Under the pieces are notes generated by a model. That model saw only the letters and a list, made by a program, of their open reading frames with translations. It was not told the origin of the DNA and did no database searches. From Cognaticolwellia mytili (lineage in GTDB: Bacteria > Pseudomonadota > Gammaproteobacteria > Enterobacterales > Alteromonadaceae): 64,000 nucleotides of DNA. Of this stretch, positions 36,111 to 45,855 are shown one piece after another. How positions within the stretch are numbered: position 1 is the first letter of the stretch; each line of letters begins with the position of its first letter. The stretch covers positions 248,001 to 312,000 of the forward strand of contig NZ_NBOF01000003.1 of the NCBI RefSeq assembly GCF_002104475.1, written 5' to 3'. A program made the translations under genes and the position numbers.

Positions 36111-37496
36111 TTGAGCGACAGCAAATTTTCATCACTACCTCTACAAACAGCCCTTTTAGATAACTTAGCGACGCTTGAATACCATGCAATGACTGATATT
36201 CAAGCACAAAGTTTACCAGCGATATTAGCGGGTAAGGATATTATCGCGCAGGGGAAAACTGGCTCAGGGAAAACCGCTGCTTTTGGCCTAGGTTTATTGA
36301 ATAAGTTACAGGTCAAAAAATTTAGAATACAAACCTTGGTGCTTTGTCCAACCCGAGAACTAGCAGACCAAGTTGCCAAAGAAATCAGAAAGCTTGCTCG
36401 AGCCATTCATAACATTAAAGTACTCACGCTATGTGGTGGTATGCCATTTGGACCACAAGTTGGTTCACTTGAGCATGGCGCGCACATTATTGTTGGTACA
36501 CCTGGACGTATTGAAGATCATTTGGGTCGCGGCACGCTATCACTCGAACATGTAGATACCTTAGTGTTAGACGAAGCAGATCGCATGTTAGAAATGGGCT
36601 TTCAAGCAGCACTAGATAGAATTATCGGAGATATCTCTGAGGAAAGGCAAACGCTATTGTTTAGTGCCACGTTCCCACAACAAATTCAAAAAATTGCCAA
36701 TAAGTACCTGCAAGCACCAGAAGTGGTGAAAGTAGAATCTACTCATGCCAGCAATACTATTTCTCAACATTTTTATCATGTTGAAAATAGCGAACAAAAG
36801 TTAACGGCCATTCGCTTATTACTACTAAAACATCGACCGGTATCGAGCGTCATTTTCTGTAATACAAAAATAGAAACTCAAAAGGTAGCCGACAAATTAG
36901 CGGGCTATGGCTTTGGTGTTGTTGCCTTACATGGCGATTTAGAGCAAAGAGACAGAGATCAAACCTTAGTGCGCTTTGCCAATAAAAGTGCCTCAATTTT
37001 AGTGGCAACGGATGTTGCTGCGCGTGGCTTAGATATTGAAGCGCTTGATGCGGTATTTAATTATGATATTGCCCATGACAGTGAAGTACACATTCATCGT
37101 GTCGGACGTACAGGGCGTGCTGGTAGTACGGGTTATGCATTTTCTTTGTTTAGTGACAAAGAGCGCTACAAGGTAGGGTTACTGGAAGATTATTTAGAGC
37201 GCTCTATTGAAGGGGAAATATTACCTGATAGCGAGGTGCTGCAAAGCAAACCTTTCTTACCGAAAATGACCACGATACAAATTGATGGCGGTAAAAAGCA
37301 AAAAGTACGCCCAGGTGATATTGTTGGTGCGTTAACTGGCGAAAATGGCATTGTCTTTGAACAGTTAGGAAAAATTCAAATGGGTCCTAACTGGGCATAT
37401 ATTGCTGTTGATAAATCGGTAGTAAAAAAAGCATTGGCTAAGTTAGTTAATGGTAAAATTAAAGGTCGTAACTTTAGAGTGAGACAATTAACTTAG
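36111..37496 (+). CDS. dbpA: ATP-dependent RNA helicase DbpA
   Basis: 461 residues from the TTG at 36111, which gives the start MSDSKFSSLPLQ expected for DbpA (E. coli 457). The GTG at 36048 would add 21 residues unlike the family. DEAD-box motifs are all present: AQGKTGSGKTAAFGLG, PTRELADQV, DEADRMLEMGF, SATFP and HRVGRTGRAG. The C-terminal RNA-binding domain is of DbpA type (IDGGKKQKVRPGDIVGALTG, KIKGRNFRVRQL). This domain recognises hairpin 92 of 23S rRNA, so the enzyme acts in late 50S assembly. Confidence 0.95.
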   Translation: MSDSKFSSLPLQTALLDNLATLEYHAMTDIQAQSLPAILAGKDIIAQGKTGSGKTAAFGLGLLNKLQVKKFRIQTLVLCPTRELADQVAKEIRKLARAIHNIKVLTLCGGMPFGPQVGSLEHGAHIIVGTPGRIEDHLGRGTLSLEHVDTLVLDEADRMLEMGFQAALDRIIGDISEERQTLLFSATFPQQIQKIANKYLQAPEVVKVESTHASNTISQHFYHVENSEQKLTAIRLLLLKHRPVSSVIFCNTKIETQKVADKLAGYGFGVVALHGDLEQRDRDQTLVRFANKSASILVATDVAARGLDIEALDAVFNYDIAHDSEVHIHRVGRTGRAGSTGYAFSLFSDKERYKVGLLEDYLERSIEGEILPDSEVLQSKPFLPKMTTIQIDGGKKQKVRPGDIVGALTGENGIVFEQLGKIQMGPNWAYIAVDKSVVKKALAKLVNGKIKGRNFRVRQLT

Positions 37497-37602
37497 TTCG
37501 ATTTGCTAATAAATAATGCAACCAACCAGGTACACGTTTTATTCATAGGAGTACCTGAGTGGTTGATTAGTCATTTTATTGGTCTTATCCTTCACCGCTT
37601 AT

Positions 37603-37950
37603 TTATAATGTAAAATCCACATTAATTTTTTCAATCTTTGCAACATCAATAATATTGACATGTCCGCTAATGCTACGTTCTATGCGGGCCGCAGTTTTAT
37701 AAGCACCATGCTTTTGCGCAAAATCAATAATATCACTCCCATTACACATTACTTTTAATGCAACAGTTTTATTTTGCAAGTTATAAGATTTGGTCGTTTT
37801 TTGGTATTTGGCAACTTTATTGGAAAGAGCTGACTTACACACATCAATAAGCGCCGACTCGATGTGTTTTTCCGTAGCGTGACTACTAAAGCTCATTGAT
37901 GATAATAGTGTAAATGCTGTTGCGACTGCTAATGATGTCAATTTATTCAT
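37603..37950 (-). CDS. Exported DUF3718 protein
   Basis: 115 residues with a signal peptide (LAVATAFTLLSSMSFSSHA). The mature part ALIDVCKSALSNKVAKYQKTTKSYNLQNKTVALKVMCNGSDIIDFAQKHGAYKTAARI matches the DUF3718 family as I remember it, found in Alteromonadales. Two Cys residues (CKSA and MCNG) could form a disulfide in the periplasm. Function is unknown. It converges with dbpA and is monocistronic. Confidence 0.75.
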   Translation of the reverse strand: MNKLTSLAVATAFTLLSSMSFSSHATEKHIESALIDVCKSALSNKVAKYQKTTKSYNLQNKTVALKVMCNGSDIIDFAQKHGAYKTAARIERSISGHVNIIDVAKIEKINVDFTL

Positions 37951-38406
37951 AATATTCTCCGCATATCTAAAGATAATTTATTTGTTGTTCATAATAATAG
38001 TTACCTAATTTTGGTGAAAAGTTGTAAAAGGGGTGTTAGTGAATGTAATAATTAACTGAAATATTATTAAATGATTTAGTTTTAATTTACTATTTTTAAA
38101 AGCTATTATTGCTTTTAAAAGAATATGACATGACATCAACTTTTACATCTAGTGACATTCCGAGATATTTTTATTACTTTTTTTGTAATATATCGCACGA
38201 TGAAATGCATAAATATTGAACATTTTTTAGTTGAAAGTTATTATTTTCTGGCAATTTAAAAAGAATAGAGTATGATGCTGTATATGTATACAGTTTTTGG
38301 TTTTTCTAGCTAGTGTATATTGCTAATCGCTATAATTGTGCTTACCAATTTAAATAAGATATGATGAATAGCAGAGTTTGAGTCTTGAGAAAATAAGGGA
38401 TACCCA
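37951..38406. other. AT-rich divergent intergenic region upstream of yebG
   Basis: 456 bp without coding potential. The only clear element is the LexA box at 38278-38293. Runs of A and T are frequent, so promoter hexamers cannot be chosen by eye. Confidence 0.5.
38278..38293 (+). promoter_or_regulatory. LexA (SOS) box upstream of yebG
   Basis: CTGTATATGTATACAG is a perfect CTGT-N8-ACAG palindrome with an AT-rich spacer. It lies 114 bp upstream of yebG, a LexA-regulated gene in E. coli. Confidence 0.85.
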
Positions 38407-38802
38407 ATGGCAGTTGAAAGTCGATTTGTCGTGATAAGACAAGGTGTGGAGGTAGAAACATTTATGGATAAGAAAGCCGCAGATGACTACGATAAAATGC
38501 TTGATATGGCAGATAATTTGTCTGAAATGTTTGAGCAAGCGCCAGTTGAACTTTCAGAGGAAATACGTGAAGAGCTAAGTGTTTATTTAGCTCAAAATCG
38601 TGAGTGTGTTCTGGTTGCTTTACAAGCAAAAAAAGCAAAAGTTCAGAGCAGCAAAGCAGTTTCCGCTAAGCCAATCGCTAAAACTTTATCTGATGATAGT
38701 GAAGCAGAAAATCCAACCCCAAAAGAGTCAAAAACAAAAGTTGCTAGTGCTAAGTTACCTACTAAAAAAACAGTAGCTAAAAGCAAAACAGAAGCAGCTT
38801 AA
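38407..38802 (+). CDS. yebG: YebG family SOS-induced protein
   Basis: 131 residues. The N-terminal 75 match E. coli YebG (MAVESRFVVIRQGVE, FMDKKAADDYDKMLDMAD, REELSVYLAQNRE). E. coli YebG is 96 residues; here the tail is longer, Lys/Ala/Ser-rich and low in complexity (about 85-131), resembling histone-like basic tails. YebG is induced by DNA damage but its mechanism is unknown. A perfect LexA box upstream supports SOS control. The basic tail suggests DNA binding (inferred). Confidence 0.93.
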   Translation: MAVESRFVVIRQGVEVETFMDKKAADDYDKMLDMADNLSEMFEQAPVELSEEIREELSVYLAQNRECVLVALQAKKAKVQSSKAVSAKPIAKTLSDDSEAENPTPKESKTKVASAKLPTKKTVAKSKTEAA

Positions 38803-38866
38803 TGTTACATGCTCAAGTGCTTGTTAAATAAATAACGAAATTTGAGCTTTTGTACGGTGAGGTAAA

Positions 38867-39583
38867 TTGGATTACCAATTAATTCGTAGTAATAGACGAA
38901 AAACAATTGCTTTACAGGTAAAGAATGCTCAAGTTATTGTCCGCGCACCTGATTTTGTTAAAGTTGAATACATAGAGAATCTAATTCAGTTAAAATCAAT
39001 ATGGCTAGCCAAAAAAATTGCACTGCAGCAGCTTTCCAATAACACATTATCTTCATGTTCAAAAAATAATTTTAGTCTTGATAACCCTGTTTATATTGAT
39101 GGGCTCCCACATAGGATCATAATCTGCTTTGGCCGACAAAAGGTGCAACATGATTTTGTTGAAAAATCACTACGGGTTTTTATTGCGTTAAGATATCAGC
39201 AATATGAAATAAACTCAGTAGCCATCGCTCAAAAAGTAAAGTCATTAATTGAGCAGTGGTTTAAAGCCTCAATTGATGAGTACCTAAGCCATCAATTACC
39301 ATTATTTTCAGAAAAAACTTTATTGCATGCTGAGGCATTTAAGGTGAGAAAATATAAGGCACGTTGGGGGAGCTGTAGTAGTCGTGGTGAGCTAAGTTTT
39401 AACTACTTATTAAAAATGCTGCCACCTTGGGTGGTTGACTATGTCATCGTACACGAACTTTGTCACCTTAAGTATATGAATCATTCGACAAAATTCTGGC
39501 AGTTAGTTGAAAGGCATTGTCCTGAGTTCTATTTGGCAAAACAATGGTTGAAAAAAAACCAAGCGTATTTGAGTTGGAATTAA
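38867..39583 (+). CDS. YgjP-like (SprT/M48-related) metallopeptidase domain protein
   Basis: 238 residues from a TTG at 38867 with GGTGAGG upstream. The N-terminus YQLIRSNRRKTIALQVKNAQVIVRAP and the C-terminal zinc motif HELCHLKYMNHS (H196, E197, H200, H206) with WGSC at 167-170 are diagnostic of the DUF45/YgjP family. E. coli YgjP has been reported as a UTP pyrophosphatase; the family is also called M48-like. Which activity applies here is open. It follows yebG by 64 bp and could be read from the same promoter. Confidence 0.85.
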   Translation: MDYQLIRSNRRKTIALQVKNAQVIVRAPDFVKVEYIENLIQLKSIWLAKKIALQQLSNNTLSSCSKNNFSLDNPVYIDGLPHRIIICFGRQKVQHDFVEKSLRVFIALRYQQYEINSVAIAQKVKSLIEQWFKASIDEYLSHQLPLFSEKTLLHAEAFKVRKYKARWGSCSSRGELSFNYLLKMLPPWVVDYVIVHELCHLKYMNHSTKFWQLVERHCPEFYLAKQWLKKNQAYLSWN

Positions 39584-39797
39584 TCATAAAAGATATGCTA
39601 TATAAAGCTATTGCTCAGGCTCATATTTTATCTCTCCCTAATTATATATTTATTCTATTGTTTTTATAACTAATTGGCACAAGATATGCTTATTATAATT
39701 TACCTGTGATTTATTCTTTATTCGATTTTAAATCATAGATTTAACTATGAATAATAATGACTACTCCATTTATGGAGCATAATATTGGGAGATCAAC
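39584..39797. other. Intergenic region before the 31-residue membrane peptide
   Basis: 214 bp, AT-rich. No promoter or terminator can be named with confidence. Confidence 0.35.
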
Positions 39798-39893
39798 ATG
39801 AAATTAGGTAAATATAGCTGGAAAGCTATGAGCATTTATTTTTTGTCTGCACTAATGTCTATCGCCTTTATTGACTTATTGGTAAGTTTCTAG
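39798..39893 (+). CDS. Small single-span membrane peptide (31 residues)
   Basis: ATG at 39798 with a good ribosome binding site (GGGAG, eight bases upstream) and a 31-codon frame. The product is MKLGKYSWKA followed by a hydrophobic stretch (about 12-31: SIYFLSALMSIAFIDLLVSF) that can span the membrane once, with a basic N-terminus likely facing the cytoplasm. No homologue is recognised. It is below the usual gene-finding cutoff; the ribosome binding site and charge pattern are the support. Confidence 0.5.
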   Translation: MKLGKYSWKAMSIYFLSALMSIAFIDLLVSF

Positions 39894-39947
39894 CTCAAAC
39901 TATTAATGATCATAAACCTAGCCAGGATAAATTTATTGTTATGCTAA

Positions 39948-39973
39948 CTTGCATTCCTTGCATTCTTTGCATG
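39948..39973. repeat. Short tandem repeat of CTTGCATTC
   Basis: The nine-base unit CTTGCATTC occurs twice in tandem, followed by a degenerate third copy TTTGCATG. It lies between the small membrane peptide and the response-regulator operon. Significance unknown. Confidence 0.5.
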
Positions 39974-40168
39974 TAGCGCTTTAACTCAGTTTTACCGAAA
40001 CATATGCTATTGGTTAATTGTAAAATAAATAAAATGTGATAATTATGCTTGTTTTTAACGGCATAAGTAGTAAAAAAGCTCATTTTTATCACTATTAGCA
40101 ATTAACAGTAGCGTAAAATTGAGGTAGATTAGAGGTTAATAATAAAAATAATAAAGGATTAGTGTCGA

Positions 40169-40534
40169 ATGAGCACGAATGTTCTTATTTGTGATGACTC
40201 TAACTTAGCCCGTAAGCAAGTTTTAAGAAGCCTCCCTGAAAGTTTGTCAAGCGACGCGCAACTCGCCACTAATGGTGAAGAAGCGTTAGCGATCCTAAGA
40301 AACCAAAATATTGATGTACTTTTTCTTGATTTAACCATGCCGGTTATTGATGGTTTAGGGGTATTACAAGCCATGCAAGATGAAAGTATTGAGCTGCCAG
40401 TATTTGTTATCTCCGCTGATATTCAGCCGGAGATGCAAAGTAGAGTACTTAATTTAGGGGCGAAAGCTTTTTTACGTAAACCCGTACAACTAGAAACCTT
40501 AAATGAAAATTTGAAATTGCATGGGATATTATGA
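40169..40534 (+). CDS. Single-domain response regulator (CheY-like)
   Basis: 121 residues consisting of one receiver domain. The acidic pocket (CDDSN at 8-12), phospho-acceptor D54 in LFLDLTMP, a Thr/Ser switch in VFVISAD and the conserved Lys in AFLRKPV are present. There is no output domain, so it must act through partners. The stop overlaps the following CheC-like gene by four bases (ATGA), which strongly suggests a functional unit. Confidence 0.93.
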   Translation: MSTNVLICDDSNLARKQVLRSLPESLSSDAQLATNGEEALAILRNQNIDVLFLDLTMPVIDGLGVLQAMQDESIELPVFVISADIQPEMQSRVLNLGAKAFLRKPVQLETLNENLKLHGIL

Positions 40535-41139
40535 GTGCTTTTGATTTGAGCGAAGATCAGCAAGATTGCTTGCAAGAACTTATCAATGTTGCCATGGGGC
40601 AAGCCAGTGATCAACTTGCGCGCTATTTAAATACTTTTGTTTATTTGAAGGTGCCAAGTATCGAACAAGTAAAGTCCGATCAACTTTTTGATTCAGGGCA
40701 TCAGAACTTGGAAGCTATTGCCGTCGTTAGCCAAGGTTTTTTCGGCTATGAAGGTATACGTGGTGAAGCATTACTAATGTATCAACCGCAAGATTCACAT
40801 CGCTTAGCTGATTTACTTGGTTATGAAGACGATGAGATGAGTTTTGATGAACAAATCATAGATTTGAGCTCAATTTTAACAACAACATTTTTGAATGTTT
40901 TTGCTAGTCAAATAGATAACCAAATGTCGTATAGTGCGCCAAGGTTAATTTCCGCTAATCAAGGAATGGTTTCTGAACATTTGACTCAGCAAGCTTTTAA
41001 TTGGGACTTAGCGTTAAAAGTCCGTATTAGTTATCAGGTGACTGATTACTCCTTTAATTGTGATATGGTGCTATTAATTCCTGAAGAAGCGATTATTAAT
41101 ATTAAAACCGTTATTGATCGGATTTTGGAAGATTTTTAG
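40531..41139 (+). CDS. CheC/CheX-like phosphatase family protein
   Basis: 202 residues. The N-terminal helix has the CheC-type motif (LQELINVAMGQASDQLA), in which the Glu and Asn residues act on phospho-CheY in characterised members. A second, degenerate copy is at about 112-124 (LSSILTTTFLNVFASQI). No chemotaxis genes are near. The likely role is to dephosphorylate or sense the receiver encoded just upstream (inferred). It ends two bases before the diguanylate cyclase start. Confidence 0.85.
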   Translation: MSAFDLSEDQQDCLQELINVAMGQASDQLARYLNTFVYLKVPSIEQVKSDQLFDSGHQNLEAIAVVSQGFFGYEGIRGEALLMYQPQDSHRLADLLGYEDDEMSFDEQIIDLSSILTTTFLNVFASQIDNQMSYSAPRLISANQGMVSEHLTQQAFNWDLALKVRISYQVTDYSFNCDMVLLIPEEAIINIKTVIDRILEDF

Positions 41140-41141
41140 TT

Positions 41142-42086
41142 ATGCTGGATGAGTTTTGTTTGGATATCTCAAACCGATTAAATACAGGAATTCTATTTCT
41201 AGATTGTGATTATAACATTATTATGTGGAATCGTTTTTTAGAAGTTCACGCGAATAAGAATGATAATGACGTGATCGGTAAAAGTGTTTTTAGCATTTTT
41301 CCTGAATTACCTAGAAAGTGGTTTGAGCGTAAATTATCCAGTGTTATTCAGCTCAAAACTCAATCTTTTTGTGGTTGGGAGCAGCGTCATCATTTGTTTG
41401 AACTCTTTCATTCTCGCCCCATCACGACAGATAGTCACTTTATGGCACAAAACTGTACCTTTTTACCTGTTGAGATTTCAGGTGAACTTGAAGGTATTTG
41501 TATTTTAATTGAAGATGTTACTGATGTTTGTCATTACCAAAATCAACTGAATAAAGCCCTAGAAGAATTGGCTTTATCAAACCGTATTGATGGCTTAACT
41601 CAAACGTTTAACCGCAAGCATTGGGAAGAATGTTTAGCAAAAGAGTTTTCACGTGCACGCCGTCATCAACATGATTTAGCATTGGTGATGCTAGATTTAG
41701 ATCACTTTAAACTACTCAATGATACTTTTGGCCATCAAGGCGGTGATCTAGTGTTAGTTGAAACAGCAAAAGCTGTCACTAAATTACTACGTATGGGAGA
41801 TTTATTTGGTCGTTATGGTGGTGAAGAGTTTGCCGTGATATTGCCAAATACCAATCTAGCAGGCGCGGAAGAGGTTGCTGAACGTATTCGTCAGTCTATT
41901 GCTAAAAACACCATTCGATATCAAGATCGAACCATAAGTGTTACTGCAAGTATTGGGGTAGCGACTATTGACAGTATCGATACGCGTTATGAAGATTTGA
42001 TTAGCAATGCCGATATCGCATTATATGAAGCTAAAGCTAAGGGTAGAAACCGTGTTTGTTTAGCGAAAGAAACATTGTTAGCCTGA
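41142..42086 (+). CDS. PAS-GGDEF diguanylate cyclase
   Basis: 314 residues: a PAS-like N-terminal sensor (about 8-130; LNTGILFLDCDYNIIMWNRF) and a GGDEF domain with active-site GGEEF in RYGGEEFAVILP. The inhibitory I-site RMGD lies five residues upstream of GGEEF, so product inhibition is expected. It should make cyclic di-GMP. No membrane segment is visible, so it is cytoplasmic. Third gene of the receiver-CheC-cyclase operon, suggesting that phosphorylation state feeds into c-di-GMP output. Confidence 0.93.
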   Translation: MLDEFCLDISNRLNTGILFLDCDYNIIMWNRFLEVHANKNDNDVIGKSVFSIFPELPRKWFERKLSSVIQLKTQSFCGWEQRHHLFELFHSRPITTDSHFMAQNCTFLPVEISGELEGICILIEDVTDVCHYQNQLNKALEELALSNRIDGLTQTFNRKHWEECLAKEFSRARRHQHDLALVMLDLDHFKLLNDTFGHQGGDLVLVETAKAVTKLLRMGDLFGRYGGEEFAVILPNTNLAGAEEVAERIRQSIAKNTIRYQDRTISVTASIGVATIDSIDTRYEDLISNADIALYEAKAKGRNRVCLAKETLLA

Positions 42087-42192
42087 ATATAAATTATAAA
42101 TATTCATAATAAATAACTTTTATACATATATTAGTTTGTTTTATTCAAAAATATCAGTTGACAGAAAATTGCACTTCAGGCATTTTATACTG

Positions 42193-42264
42193 ATGATTAT
42201 TTCACTTCGCCGTACCATTATTATTACCACTACCACCCTCATTGGGATGGTGGTCATCGGCTGA
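42193..42264 (+). CDS. thrL: thr operon leader peptide
   Basis: A 23-codon frame starting at ATG 42193, with a run of Thr and Ile codons (RRTIIITTTTLIGMVVIG). This is the composition expected of a thr leader, where ribosome stalling at Thr/Ile codons controls termination. The attenuator hairpin follows at 42289. Confidence 0.92.
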   Translation: MIISLRRTIIITTTTLIGMVVIG

Positions 42265-42288
42265 CGTGTAAAACTTAATAATTTTATC

Positions 42289-42323
42289 AAGCCCGTGACC
42301 ATAAAGGTTACGGGCTTTTTTTG
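42289..42323 (+). terminator. thr operon attenuator terminator
   Basis: AAGCCCGTGACC and GGTTACGGGCTT pair around ATAAA with a T-run after. It lies between the leader peptide and thrA and would form when threonyl- and isoleucyl-tRNA are plentiful. An upstream complementary stretch could form the antiterminator. Confidence 0.92.
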
Positions 42324-42340
42324 TTTTATAAGGAGTAAAA

Positions 42341-44797
42341 ATGCGTGTATTAAAGTTTGGTGGTTCATCGTTAGCAACGGCACAGCGTTTTATTGACGTT
42401 GCAAATATCATCAAGAATGAAAGCAAGTCATCTAAATTGGCTGTTGTTGTATCTGCACCTCAAGGTGTTACCAATCATTTGGTAGCGATGGCAGAAAATA
42501 TTTCAGATGAAAATAAGCTGAAAAGCGATTTACAGCACTTTAAGCATGCTATTGAAAATATAATTAGCGATTTGTCTGCAACATTACCTGAATTTTGTCA
42601 TCAACATAGTGAGCAAGCTCTTGCCAATTGGGAACAGCAGTTAAGTCGTTATTTACATGGCGCTACGTTACTTTCATTTTGCCCTGAGCACGTACGAGCA
42701 CGTATTATTAGTATTGGTGAGCGATTAAGTGTCGCATTGTTGAGTTCAGTGTTAGCGGTTGATGATATCCAAGTCAGTACCATTGAACCTGAAAAATTCC
42801 TACACACAAATGATGTCTCGCTAAATGCGGTAGCTGATTTAGTGCTATGTAAAGATAAATACCAACAAGCCTATAGTGACTTAAACGACGTTGCACTAAT
42901 GCCAGGCTTTATTGGTGTTGATAGTAAAGGTGACGTGACAACGTTAGGACGTAATGGATCTGACTATTCAGCGGCCGTGTTAGCTGTTTGTAGTGAAGCG
43001 AAATATTGTGAAATATGGACTGATGTTGATGGCGTTTACAATGCTGATCCTCGTTTGATAAAAGAAGCGCAGTTGTTAGATTATTTATCTTATCAAGAAG
43101 CAATGGAGCTTTCATATTTTGGCGCTAGCGTCTTACATCCGAAAACTATTGGCCCGATAGCGCAATATCATATCCCATGTTTGATTAAAAATACCGGTAA
43201 CCCTCAAGCACCAGGCACACTAATTGCCAACGAAAATGATCAAAAGAAACAAGTTAAAGCAATTTCAAATCTTGATGATTTAACTATGGTTAATGTTTCA
43301 GGCCCAGGCATGAAAGGTATGGTGGGTATGGCGAGTCGAGTTTTTGCCACCATGAGTCGTGAGAACATCTCTTTAATTTTAATCAGCCAATCTTCAAGTG
43401 AATACTGTATTAGTTTTTGTATTTATTCAGCCGATGCGATTAGGGCGAAACAAAGTCTTCAAGAAGAATTTGAACTAGAGTTACTCAACGGGTTACTAGA
43501 ACCACTCACGTTGACTGATAAATTATCTATCGTGTCTTTAGTTGGTGATGGTATGCATCATCAACAAGGTGTTGCTGCCAAATTTTTTGCTTCATTGGCA
43601 CAAGCAAGAGTCAATGTTGTGGCTATCGCACAAGATTCGTCAGAGCGCAGTATCTCTGTGGTTATCGAAAGTAGAAAATGCACTGATGCCATGAAAGTCA
43701 GCCATCAAAACTTTTTCTCTCACAAGCAAACTATAGACGTATTTCTTGTTGGTTGTGGTGTTGTCGGTAGCGAATTGTTGGCACAGATTGCTCGACAACA
43801 GCCGAAATTGAAAACTGATAATATTGCTTTAAAAGTTTATGGTTTGGCCAATAGTAAAGGTATGGTGTTTAATCAAGAGGGCATTGATGTAAGTAATTGG
43901 CAGCCAAGTTTTGAGCAACAAGCGGTCAATGTAAATGTTGATAATATTAAAGCTTTTGTTCGTGATAACCATTTAATTAACCCCGTATTAGTTGATTGTA
44001 CTTCTAACGAAGCATTAGCTTTAGACTATGTTAAATATTTAGAAGCTGGTTTTAATGTTGTTACGCCAAATAAGAAAGCAAATACAGATTCATGGCAGTA
44101 CTATCAAGCGCTTAGGGTGGCAGCACAAAAAACTAATCGTCGCTTTCTATATGAAACAACGGTAGGTGCGGGTTTACCAGTTATTGATACCTTACAAAAT
44201 TTATTAAAAGCGGGCGATGAACTACATCGTTTTGAAGGTGTATTATCGGGCTCATTGTCTTATATCTTCGGTAAATTAGATGAAGGAATGACATTATCTC
44301 AAGCAACGGCACTTGCAAAAGAGCAAGGTTTTACTGAACCAGACCCAAGAGATGATTTAAGCGGTATGGATGTCGCACGAAAATTATTAATCATGGCGCG
44401 TGAAGCGGGATTACCACTGGAGTTGAGCGATATTAAAGTGGAATCAGTATTAACTGAATCGTTTGATGCAAGTGGTGATGTTGAAAGCTTTATGAGCAAC
44501 TTGGAAGAGTTAGACGAAAGTTTCGGCGCACGTATTAATGCGGCTAAAGTTGAAGGGAAAGTATTAAGATATATCGGTAATATTATTGATGGACAGTGCC
44601 AGGTTTGCATTGAAGCTGTTGGCCCAGAACACCCATTATTTAGTATTAAAGATGGTGAAAATGCCTTAGCAGTGCACAGCCGTTATTACCAACCTTTGCC
44701 ATTTGTTTTACGTGGTTATGGTGCAGGTGCAGCGGTTACCGCCGCTGGTGTATTTGGTGATTTATTAAGAACTTTAGCGTGGGAGCAACAACATTAA
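42341..44797 (+). CDS. thrA: Bifunctional aspartokinase I/homoserine dehydrogenase I
   Basis: 818 residues, as in E. coli ThrA (820). Catalyses the first and third steps of the threonine branch. The kinase domain starts [17 protein letters not shown] with [16 protein letters not shown]; two ACT domains (about 310-460) carry threonine feedback; the dehydrogenase domain has [17 protein letters not shown] and the catalytic segment [28 protein letters not shown]. The stop overlaps the thrB start by one base. The leader and attenuator upstream control it. Confidence 0.97.
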   Translation: MRVLKFGGSSLATAQRFIDVANIIKNESKSSKLAVVVSAPQGVTNHLVAMAENISDENKLKSDLQHFKHAIENIISDLSATLPEFCHQHSEQALANWEQQLSRYLHGATLLSFCPEHVRARIISIGERLSVALLSSVLAVDDIQVSTIEPEKFLHTNDVSLNAVADLVLCKDKYQQAYSDLNDVALMPGFIGVDSKGDVTTLGRNGSDYSAAVLAVCSEAKYCEIWTDVDGVYNADPRLIKEAQLLDYLSYQEAMELSYFGASVLHPKTIGPIAQYHIPCLIKNTGNPQAPGTLIANENDQKKQVKAISNLDDLTMVNVSGPGMKGMVGMASRVFATMSRENISLILISQSSSEYCISFCIYSADAIRAKQSLQEEFELELLNGLLEPLTLTDKLSIVSLVGDGMHHQQGVAAKFFASLAQARVNVVAIAQDSSERSISVVIESRKCTDAMKVSHQNFFSHKQTIDVFLVGCGVVGSELLAQIARQQPKLKTDNIALKVYGLANSKGMVFNQEGIDVSNWQPSFEQQAVNVNVDNIKAFVRDNHLINPVLVDCTSNEALALDYVKYLEAGFNVVTPNKKANTDSWQYYQALRVAAQKTNRRFLYETTVGAGLPVIDTLQNLLKAGDELHRFEGVLSGSLSYIFGKLDEGMTLSQATALAKEQGFTEPDPRDDLSGMDVARKLLIMAREAGLPLELSDIKVESVLTESFDASGDVESFMSNLEELDESFGARINAAKVEGKVLRYIGNIIDGQCQVCIEAVGPEHPLFSIKDGENALAVHSRYYQPLPFVLRGYGAGAAVTAAGVFGDLLRTLAWEQQH

Positions 44798-45771
44798 TGA
44801 GCGTTTCAGTATTTGCACCAGCGTCAATCGGCAATGTTAATGTCGGTTTTGATGTTTTAGGACTTGCCGTTAAACCGATTGATGGCACGCTTTTAGGAGA
44901 CGTGGTCACGGTTACTCATAGTAACGATGGTGATCACATTGAAGTTACCGGCGACTTTGCAAAAAAGCTACCCGGAGATGTTAAAGACAATATTGTCTGG
45001 CATTGCTTATTATTATTTAATCAACAGCTTGAGGCACACCAAAAAGATGTAGCCAAGGTAAAGTTAAGTTTAGAAAAGCGTATGCCTGTGGGCAGTGGCT
45101 TAGGCTCAAGCGCATGCTCTGTTGTCGCAGCATTAGCAGGGTTAAATGCTTTTTATGAAAAGTACCATCAATTTAGTTTTGACGATAAAGCGTTATTGAA
45201 AATGATGGGACAGATGGAAGCACAAATTAGTGGCAGCTTGCACTACGATAATGTCGCTCCTTGCTTTTTAGGTGGTATGCAGTTGATGGTGCCAGATCAA
45301 GAAGTGATTTCCCGAACATTGCCAGCATTTGAAGATTGTTACTATGTTATGGCTTATCCAGGTATTGAGGTTTCGACAAAAGCGGCTCGTGATATTTTAC
45401 CACGTGATTATTCACGCGCTGATTTAATTACCTTTGGACAAAATTTAGCGACCTTTGTTGACGCTTGCCACCGCAAGGATAAAGTACAGGCATATTCGGT
45501 ATTAACCGATGTTGTTGCTGAACCTTATCGTCAGTCAATTTTACCGGGTTATGGTGACGCGGTAAGTCATTTAAAACAGCAAGATTGCTTAGCTGTTGGT
45601 ATTTCTGGCTCAGGGCCAACACTTTTTTGTGTTACCGATGATAAAAATAAAGCAGAAGAGTTTGCCAATTGGCTAGAACAGAATTATTTGCAAACACTCG
45701 CTAACGATGTCAGTGAAGGCTTTGTTCATATTTGTCAAACGGATAGCCAAGGCGCTGTTAGCTTAACCTAG
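44797..45771 (+). CDS. thrB: Homoserine kinase ThrB
   Basis: 324 residues from the ATG at 44797, which overlaps the thrA stop (TAATG); an in-frame start at 44779 lies inside thrA and is not needed. GHMP kinase that phosphorylates homoserine. Motifs: FAPASIGNVNVGFDVLGLA, the ATP loop PVGSGLGSSACSVVAALAGLN and the C-terminal GISGSGPTLFCV. thrC follows after 84 bp. Confidence 0.97.
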   Translation: MSVSVFAPASIGNVNVGFDVLGLAVKPIDGTLLGDVVTVTHSNDGDHIEVTGDFAKKLPGDVKDNIVWHCLLLFNQQLEAHQKDVAKVKLSLEKRMPVGSGLGSSACSVVAALAGLNAFYEKYHQFSFDDKALLKMMGQMEAQISGSLHYDNVAPCFLGGMQLMVPDQEVISRTLPAFEDCYYVMAYPGIEVSTKAARDILPRDYSRADLITFGQNLATFVDACHRKDKVQAYSVLTDVVAEPYRQSILPGYGDAVSHLKQQDCLAVGISGSGPTLFCVTDDKNKAEEFANWLEQNYLQTLANDVSEGFVHICQTDSQGAVSLT

Positions 45772-45855
45772 CTGCATTGTTATCGTAAATATAGCCAAAT
45801 AAAAGCAGAAAAAGGTTAAACCCCTTAAGAGAAAACCTTATATAGGAATTTAAGC

